NCBI GenBank assembly: GCA_035455185.1
Contig: DATIFQ010000412.1
Span: forward strand, 24,885 to 88,884
DNA: 64,000 nt
Direction: 5' to 3'
Source: JAEHDI01 sp035455185
Lineage (GTDB): Bacteria; Acidobacteriota; Terriglobia; Bryobacterales; Bryobacteraceae
Shown here one piece after another: positions 59,260 through 64,000 of this stretch. Numbering within the stretch: position 1 is the first letter of the stretch; each line of letters begins with the position of its first letter. A model generated the notes under the pieces. That model ran no database searches, was not told the DNA's origin, and worked only from the letters and a program-made list of their open reading frames with translations. The position numbers and the translations under genes are program-made.

Positions 59260-60105
59260 TCAGGCGGCCTTCCGCATCTCGGAGGCAGCCGGAATCTTCG
59301 TCAGAAGTTCCTTCAGTTCATCCCGGTTGGCCGGGCCGATGGTGAAGCAGTCGACACAATCGAGCGACATGGCGTAACGGAGCGCTTCATCGACTCGATT
59401 ACGCAAGCCGCCTTCGCCGAGGATCTTCATGCCGATAACGCCCTTACCGGCGGCCTTCATCTGACGAAGGACGGAAACAACCGTGTTCGGGTCAGCGTCC
59501 ATGAGTATGCTCGCCGGATTGATGCGGGCGAGGTCGACGTGAACCCACGGCGTCTTCGCGGCGGTGCGGAGGGCCTCAATCGAGTGGCAGGAAACGCCGT
59601 GCGTTCGCACGATGCCCTTTTGTCGGGCCTCGGAGAGCACCTCCATCGCTCCAGCGCGCTCCTCGGTCCAAAGAGGATTCGTGACGGCGTGGAGCAGCAT
59701 GATGTCGAAGTAGTCGGTTCCGAGCTCCTGGCGGAAGCGGTCAAGGTCGGCGCGCATCTGGTCGGCGGTGCGGGCGCGGGTCTTTGTCAGGATAGTGACC
59801 TTCTCCCGCTTGACGCGTTTGAGCGCCTCTTTGACGTGGGGATGGGTCTTGTAGCCGTCGGCGGTATCCCAGAAGAAGATGCCTTCGTCGTAACCGTACT
59901 GGAGCATGTCCGCCACGCCCTGGACGCCCAGCAGTCGCTGCACGCTGCCCCCCTTGGTGCCGGTGCCGATGGCGAGCCGGGAGAGCTTCACCTTGTCAGG
60001 ACCCAGACGCACGACGTCGGTCGCTTTACGTTTCGCCCCCAGCGCCGGAGACAGCGCACTGGTGGCGAGCAAGCCGGTTTGGAGGAATTGTCTTCTATTC
60101 ATCAT
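59260..60105 (-). CDS. Exported aldo/keto reductase 2
   Basis: A 281-residue AKR with a Tat-like leader (MNRRQFLQTGLLATSALSPALGA). Catalytic residues are Asp and Tyr in WDTADGYKTHPHV, Lys in TILTKTRARTA and His in IMLLHAVTNPL. THGVSCHSIEALRTA, ASILMDADPN and VIGMKILGEGGLRN follow. It is shorter than reductase 1 and about 25 % similar by eye, so they are a functional pair, not a recent duplication. The first of two adjacent ATG codons (60105 and 60102) is taken; GGAG is about 11 nt upstream. The sulfatase relic begins divergently 126 bp away. Confidence 0.87.
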   Translation of the reverse strand: MMNRRQFLQTGLLATSALSPALGAKRKATDVVRLGPDKVKLSRLAIGTGTKGGSVQRLLGVQGVADMLQYGYDEGIFFWDTADGYKTHPHVKEALKRVKREKVTILTKTRARTADQMRADLDRFRQELGTDYFDIMLLHAVTNPLWTEERAGAMEVLSEARQKGIVRTHGVSCHSIEALRTAAKTPWVHVDLARINPASILMDADPNTVVSVLRQMKAAGKGVIGMKILGEGGLRNRVDEALRYAMSLDCVDCFTIGPANRDELKELLTKIPAASEMRKAA

Positions 60106-60231
60106 GTTGGACACTTCTCCTTTCGGCCGGAAGCCGGCGCACTCCGGCCCCGGACTGTGCTGGAAGTATACACCAGACGGGATCGCGGGCGGGCGATGTG
60201 GCATGCTCTCGTCCGAATCCGGAGGCTGCCG

Positions 60232-60636
60232 ATGAACCGCCGAACCTTCCTGACGCTGCCCCTCGCCGCGGTAGCCGCCGGTGCCGCGCCGAGCCGTCCA
60301 AACGTCCTCATCCTCAAACCGGTGGCCAGGGAGGACCTGCATTTCACCATCGAGTCTCGGGATGGCTTTCACTTCGCGGTGCGCCGGGGCGAATGGAAGC
60401 TCGTGCGTCATGAGCCGCGGCCGTCCGGCGGAGCGGTCAATCAACTGTACCGTCTCGACGAGGATCCTCAGGAAACCAAGGACGTGGCGGCGGCTCACCC
60501 GGCACTGGTGAAGGAGCTTGCCGCAAGTATCGAGAAGTGGCGCAAGCTGTACCCGGCCGAGGGGACCCGGCTGGAAAACCGCCCGCCAGCGGGCTGGAAA
60601 GCACCCAGCCAATGGGCGGAAGCGGCGCGGAGGTGA
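60232..60636 (+). pseudogene. Internally deleted sulfatase (leader plus C-terminal piece)
   Basis: A 134-residue open frame with a good ribosome binding site (GGAGG 6 nt before ATG 60232) and a Tat-like leader (MNRRTFLTLPLAAVAAGAAP). After the leader, SRPNVLIL matches the start of a type I sulfatase. The next residues jump to the C-terminal part: RRGEWKLVRHEPRP, LYRLDEDPQETKDVA and AAHPALVKELAASIEKW. The formylglycine motif (C/S-x-P-x-R), the metal-binding residues and some 350 residues of the usual core are missing. The join is in frame, so it may still be expressed but cannot be a working sulfatase. Confidence 0.75.
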
Positions 60637-60830
60637 GAATCCGGACGGAAGGGCCAACGGCCAAGTAAACGGTAACGCGCCCACATCTACGGGCTAGCGA
60701 CTATCCGTCAGCGTGAAGCGATCAACACTGCGCCATCAGGCGCGGGCAATCAGCGCAGACTCGTTGCAACATCGCTGTTCATTGATCCGGATGGGGCCCG
60801 ATGATAGGCTTGGCGGTAACAGGAGATCTC

Positions 60831-61382
60831 ATGGCCCGCACACAGGCCGCCCCTGCCCTCGATCTGGGTCAAGCGCTGGTGGAGAGTTACGCCGTAAACG
60901 ACCGAATGAACCAGGTTGTGCTCGAGTATCTCGATCCCGGTGCATGGCGCGCCAAACTGCCCGGCAGCAGGGGACGTACGATCGCCGCAATCTTCTCGCA
61001 CCTGCATAACGTCCGCCGCAAATGGCTGAGGCTCTCGGCCCCGCGTATAAAGCTCCCTGCCCCGCTCGACGGCGCTCGCTGTTCCCAGAAGCAGGCTAGG
61101 GTAGCTCTGGCGGAAAGTGCTGCACGCTGTTGCGAAATGCTCGCTGGCGCTCTGGCCGGGCCCGAGCGCCGCGTTGAAACCTTTCGCCGGGACGGATGGG
61201 CGAGACCGTGGCCCGCCGGTGCAGCGATGGTGGCGTACATGATTTCGCACGAGGCCCATCATCGCGGGCAGGTGTGTATGCTGGCACATCAGCTCGGATT
61301 CCCCCTGCCGGTCAAGGGCGCCTACCGGATCTGGGTCTGGGAAAAACTCTGGAAGGAGTGCGGATTCACGCACCCGCGATGA
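60831..61382 (+). CDS. DinB-fold protein
   Basis: A 183-residue four-helix DinB/YfiT-like protein. The metal-binding His positions are visible in IAAIFSHLHNVRRKWL (His in the second helix) and AYMISHEAHHRGQVCMLAHQLG, the family hallmark near the C-terminus (H-x-x-H-H-R-G-Q). Members include thiol-transferases and proteins of unknown function; DinB itself is damage-inducible in Bacillus. A GGAGATCTC precedes the ATG at 60831, which I prefer over an ATG ten codons upstream. It ends 296 bp before the MerA-like gene. Confidence 0.85.
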   Translation: MARTQAAPALDLGQALVESYAVNDRMNQVVLEYLDPGAWRAKLPGSRGRTIAAIFSHLHNVRRKWLRLSAPRIKLPAPLDGARCSQKQARVALAESAARCCEMLAGALAGPERRVETFRRDGWARPWPAGAAMVAYMISHEAHHRGQVCMLAHQLGFPLPVKGAYRIWVWEKLWKECGFTHPR

Positions 61383-61678
61383 GGCACCCCGGATTCCCGG
61401 TGGCGTCCTCCGTCCCGGCGAGCCACACCTGCCTGGGCGCGAGCGATGCCGAACGCTGCGGAAGGTCGGTGCGCCCGAGCGCTCCTTGGACGAGGTTGGC
61501 GAGGGGGGGTCTGGATAGAGCATCCTGCGGCCTTTTGAATTCCTTGGCCAGAGGACGGTGGCTCGGCCACATCTACGTGATGACGACTTCTCGCTCAGGT
61601 GGATTGCTTCTGGGTTGGCGACGGTTCGCTCGGAATCCATTGGGCCACGTTCGCAGAATCGGGCGTGCTCGAGCCGGC
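61383..61678. other. Gap without a supported gene
   Basis: About 296 bp between DinB (plus) and the MerA-like gene (minus), where both genes end. Open frames occur on both strands but the peptides are Arg/Ser/Pro-rich and match nothing I recognise. No clear terminator hairpin is visible. It may hold remnants of an older gene. Confidence 0.4.
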
Positions 61679-63061
61679 TTAACCCGTGAGAGGCTGGAGT
61701 TCCCCGAGCATCGTGGGGATGAGCTCGGAAACGGTAGGGTGAATGTGAACGGCCCGCTGGATCACCGTATAGGGCGCCTTGGCGTACATGACGTCCAAAA
61801 TCGAGTGAATCGCCTCGTCACCGCCGACGCCTAAAATGGCAGCGCCCAGGATTTCACGTGTATCGGCATCCACCACTATCTTCATGAAGCCCTGGGTTTC
61901 TCCTTTCTCAATAGCCCGTGAAACTCTAGTCATGGGGCGATTGCCAACCAGCGCCCGCCTGCCGGTCTTGCGAACTTCGGCCTCGGTCAGGCCGGCTCGT
62001 CCGAGCGGCGGGTCGATGTACAGCGCGTACGCCGGGATGCGGTCAGTGATCCGCCGCGAGTCGTTATCCAGGAGATTGGCGGCAACAATCTCCGAATCGT
62101 TGAACGACGTATGGGTGAAAGCACCTCTTCCATTACAATCACCCATGGCCCAAATCCCAGGGACGCTGGTACGCAATTGATCGTCGACCACGATGTAGCC
62201 GCGTTGGTCCAACTCGACGCCAGCTTTATCCAGTCCGAGGTCGTCGGTATTTGGGCGGCGGCCTACAGCGAGCAGCAGATGAGTTCCGCTAATCTCTGAG
62301 GGTCCCTCGGCGCAATCCAAACGGGCAATAATCTCTTCGCCCCGCTTCGAAAACCCGATGCATTTGGCGTTCAGCCGGAGGCGGATGCCTTCGCCCTCCA
62401 GAATCTCCTGGATGGCCACAGATACATCTTCGTCCTCACGCTGTACCAGGCGCGGCCCCATCTCGACGACAGCAATGTCGCTTCCAAATCGACGGAACAT
62501 CTGCCCGAACTCCAGCCCGACGTAGCTGCCGCCCACCACGATCAGTCGTGGGGGAAGGAAGTCGATGTCCATCATTGAGCTGTTGGTGAGATACTCGACG
62601 TGCTCAAGTCCGGGCATCGGCGGCACGGCCGCGCGCCCACCGACGTTGATGAAGATCCGATCGGCAGCGATCCTTTCCGGCCCCACGCTGACGCTCCGCG
62701 GAGACTCGAAACGCGCATGGCCCTGGTAGACGGTGCAATTTTCGAGCTGCCTCAGCGACTCCTCGGTTCCGATTCTCGACTTTGCGGAAATGGCATCCTT
62801 TCTCGCCTTGACCAGCCGCATGTCGACGCTCACCCCGCCATCGATCACAACGCCGAAATCCCAGGTGCGGCGCGCCGTGTGAGCGGCGTAGGCGCTCGCC
62901 ACCATCGTCTTGGTAGGGATGCAGCCGGTGTTGACGCAGGTGCCGCCGAACAACTTGCGTTCCACGATGGCGACCTTCATGCCTGCCGCGGCGAGGCGGT
63001 GCGCCAGAAACGGCCCGGCCTGTCCGGTTCCGATGATGATTGCCTCAAATTGCTTTGTCAT
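61679..63061 (-). CDS. MerA-like FAD-dependent disulfide oxidoreductase
   Basis: A 460-residue flavoprotein of the pyridine nucleotide-disulfide oxidoreductase class I. AIIIGTGQAGPFLAHRL is the FAD Rossmann motif, LFGGTCVNTGCIPTKTM holds the redox Cys pair, LIVVGGSYVGLEFGQMF is the NAD(P) motif, and GIWAMGDCNGRGAFTHTSFND the second FAD motif. The C-terminal dimerisation domain has AVHIHPTVSELIPTML with the His-Glu partner pair. It lacks the HMA domain and the C-terminal vicinal Cys of mercuric reductase, so mercury reduction is doubtful. Lipoamide-type or other disulfide substrates are possible. The ATG overlaps the DUF4126 stop (ATGA). Confidence 0.88.
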   Translation of the reverse strand: MTKQFEAIIIGTGQAGPFLAHRLAAAGMKVAIVERKLFGGTCVNTGCIPTKTMVASAYAAHTARRTWDFGVVIDGGVSVDMRLVKARKDAISAKSRIGTEESLRQLENCTVYQGHARFESPRSVSVGPERIAADRIFINVGGRAAVPPMPGLEHVEYLTNSSMMDIDFLPPRLIVVGGSYVGLEFGQMFRRFGSDIAVVEMGPRLVQREDEDVSVAIQEILEGEGIRLRLNAKCIGFSKRGEEIIARLDCAEGPSEISGTHLLLAVGRRPNTDDLGLDKAGVELDQRGYIVVDDQLRTSVPGIWAMGDCNGRGAFTHTSFNDSEIVAANLLDNDSRRITDRIPAYALYIDPPLGRAGLTEAEVRKTGRRALVGNRPMTRVSRAIEKGETQGFMKIVVDADTREILGAAILGVGGDEAIHSILDVMYAKAPYTVIQRAVHIHPTVSELIPTMLGELQPLTG

Positions 63062-63525
63062 AGAGCGCGGGAGACGGTCCAGAACGCGGCGCAAATCGCA
63101 ATCGCGTCCTCAAGGAGGGCAATTGGGAGATCCTTCCCTCCCGTTGCCTTTACCAGCCTCCTGCGAAACTCGTAGCCCGCGAGCGTCCCAGCCACGCCCC
63201 CAAGCGCGCCGGCAAGCAGGCCGCCAAGCAGCGCCCCGCTTGGTGCGCCGAGCGCAGCTCCAGAAAACGCCCCGGTAACTATCCGGGCAGTGAACGGCGC
63301 GAGCGTCTTCCGGCTGGGCGTCTTCGGGAGCTTGTCATTGATCAACTCCGCAATTGCAAACAGAGTGAGGATATACGGAGTGGCCGCAAACCCGAGGAAG
63401 GCGAGCGGCGTGTTCTCCAAGTGCAGCCAGCCCAGGCGGGCAGCCCAACTGACCGCGGTCGGCGGCGTCATGGAACGGAGTCCTGCAACGACGCCAATGA
63501 GGAATGCCAGCATGTATGTCGGCAT
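63058..63525 (-). CDS. DUF4126 family membrane protein
   Basis: About 155 residues with four or so hydrophobic segments rich in Gly and Ala (LAFLIGVVAGLRSMTPPTAVSWAA, ILTLFAIAELINDKLPKTPSR, GAFSGAALGAPSGALLGGLLAGALGGVAGTLAG). The opening GLRSMTPPTAVSWAARLGWL and the NDKLPKTPSRT-like loop are DUF4126 hallmarks. The function is unknown. The ATG at 63525 has AGGTG close upstream; a GTG at 63531 is the alternative. It is coupled to the MerA-like gene by ATGA. Confidence 0.82.
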   Translation of the reverse strand: MPTYMLAFLIGVVAGLRSMTPPTAVSWAARLGWLHLENTPLAFLGFAATPYILTLFAIAELINDKLPKTPSRKTLAPFTARIVTGAFSGAALGAPSGALLGGLLAGALGGVAGTLAGYEFRRRLVKATGGKDLPIALLEDAIAICAAFWTVSRAL

Positions 63526-63620
63526 AGGCACCTATTAGATCACAGGCGGCTGCACTCTTCCTTACCCAAACAGGCGTCCAACTTTGTAGCAAGTTGCTGT
63601 GTAGCGATGTAATTGTGCCG

Positions 63621-64000
63621 TTACTTTAGCCCTGAATTGAGTTTTGGCGAAGCAGAAACACCCGCCGCCGTTGGTTTTACTGGTATCAGCACCGGAGCCC
63701 CCTTGTCCTTAACTAAAAACACGATGAACTTGGCTGGTTCGGTGCTGCTTGCGTTCCGGCCAACGGTATGAATGTCGTTGGGACCTTCGTAAAAAGTCTG
63801 GCCTGGCCTGAGAGTGATTTCTTTCCCCCCTTTCAACTGCATCACAACGGTTCCTTCCAGCACGTAAACGAATGCATGCGCATTGTGCCGATGAATCGGA
63901 TCCGAAGCGCCGGGAGGATACACGACAGTGATCATCTGACCTTCCTTACCGGGACATTCCGGAAGATCTTTCGACATGAGTGGTGTGACCTGAGCGTCCT
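63621..64000 (-). CDS. Cupin-domain protein, 5' end beyond the window
   Basis: At least 126 residues of an open frame that continues to the right edge without a stop. An ATG at 63977 could be the start, but the frame stays open upstream (DAQVTPL before it), and relatives usually carry a signal peptide there, so the gene probably begins outside. The cupin motifs are VYPPGASDPIHRHNAHAFVYVLEG (His metal ligands) and LRPGQTFYEGPNDIHTVGRNAS. It ends with AKFIVFLVKDKGAPVLIPV and a short tail. Cupins bind metals and serve as enzymes or sugar-binding proteins; this one is small and probably exported. Confidence 0.82.
   Translation of the reverse strand, partial: DAQVTPLMSKDLPECPGKEGQMITVVYPPGASDPIHRHNAHAFVYVLEGTVVMQLKGGKEITLRPGQTFYEGPNDIHTVGRNASSTEPAKFIVFLVKDKGAPVLIPVKPTAAGVSASPKLNSGLK

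Noticed and set aside
61679..63061. Mercuric reductase (merA)
   Set aside because: The CVNTGC redox site is present, but the C-terminal Cys pair and HMA domain are missing and no mer genes are nearby, so I only call it MerA-like.
1..64000. tRNA, rRNA, CRISPR arrays, riboswitches, integrase or transposase genes
   Set aside because: I looked for T-loop patterns, regularly spaced repeats and recombinase motifs on both strands and found none that hold up.

Overview
This is GC-rich (roughly 60-65 %), densely packed bacterial chromosomal DNA with no tRNA, rRNA, CRISPR array, intact insertion sequence or phage gene that I can see. The gene set points to Acidobacteriota, probably the Bryobacterales/Solibacter side. 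The signs are an ADOP/MacB-type permease, a relic of an Oar-like TonB-dependent receptor, many Tat- or Sec-exported sugar enzymes (Gfo/Idh/MocA, TIM-barrel epimerase, ThuA, aldo/keto reductases, sulfatase relic), DUF507/DUF1844/DUF2203/DUF4126 proteins, and TPR, PD40 and CHAT proteins. The assignment rests on gene content only.

Layout. 1-2561: XdhC and MocA-like molybdoenzyme maturation genes coupled to an AsmA-like gene that runs off the left edge, divergent from a HAD phosphatase. 2531-9408: a membrane sensor kinase homologue that has lost its phosphotransfer residues, a secreted hypothetical, a VOC protein, an MFS exporter, a TPR protein and a GT-C-like membrane protein. 9424-14570: ribokinase and DUF507, then kdsD-kdsA (KDO synthesis for LPS), DUF2203, YjbQ and a nitroreductase. 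14672-18127: an NmrA-like reductase, an exported GH-A clan glycosidase and an exported ThuA protein. 18128-19889: a decayed patch with a TonB-receptor fragment and a frameshifted beta-propeller phytase. 19926-24766: a minus-strand operon mazG-GNAT-menC-EamA-MFS in which every junction overlaps. 24844-27976: DUF1844, a PhnP-like hydrolase, ribF and a tagatose-bisphosphate aldolase.

28067-34748 is a long minus-strand run: yebC-ruvC-hypothetical-tlpA-deoB-tpiA and then a ThDP enzyme flanked by two REP-like palindromes. 34821-40529 holds an ICMT-like methyltransferase, a hybrid histidine kinase, proline dehydrogenase and rmuC. 40621-43077 is a tandem pair of paralogues of a family I do not recognise, one with a Tat leader. 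43159-47468 has a lytic transglycosylase, an acyl-ACP thioesterase and an exported epimerase/oxidoreductase pair. 47620-51689 has a B12-radical SAM protein, a PD40 propeller and a secreted aminopeptidase P. 51733-55409 is a two-gene operon encoding a CHAT-like/transglutaminase-like protein and an alpha/beta hydrolase; it is my best candidate for an undescribed system. 55718-64000 has an ADOP permease, two exported aldo/keto reductases, an internally deleted sulfatase, DinB, a MerA-like flavoprotein, DUF4126 and a cupin cut by the right edge.

Two themes recur. Many genes are translationally coupled through ATGA, GTGA, TTGA or TAATG overlaps. Several genes that begin a transcription unit carry a TANNNT -10 box only 8-10 nt before the start codon and no Shine-Dalgarno, which suggests leaderless transcripts.
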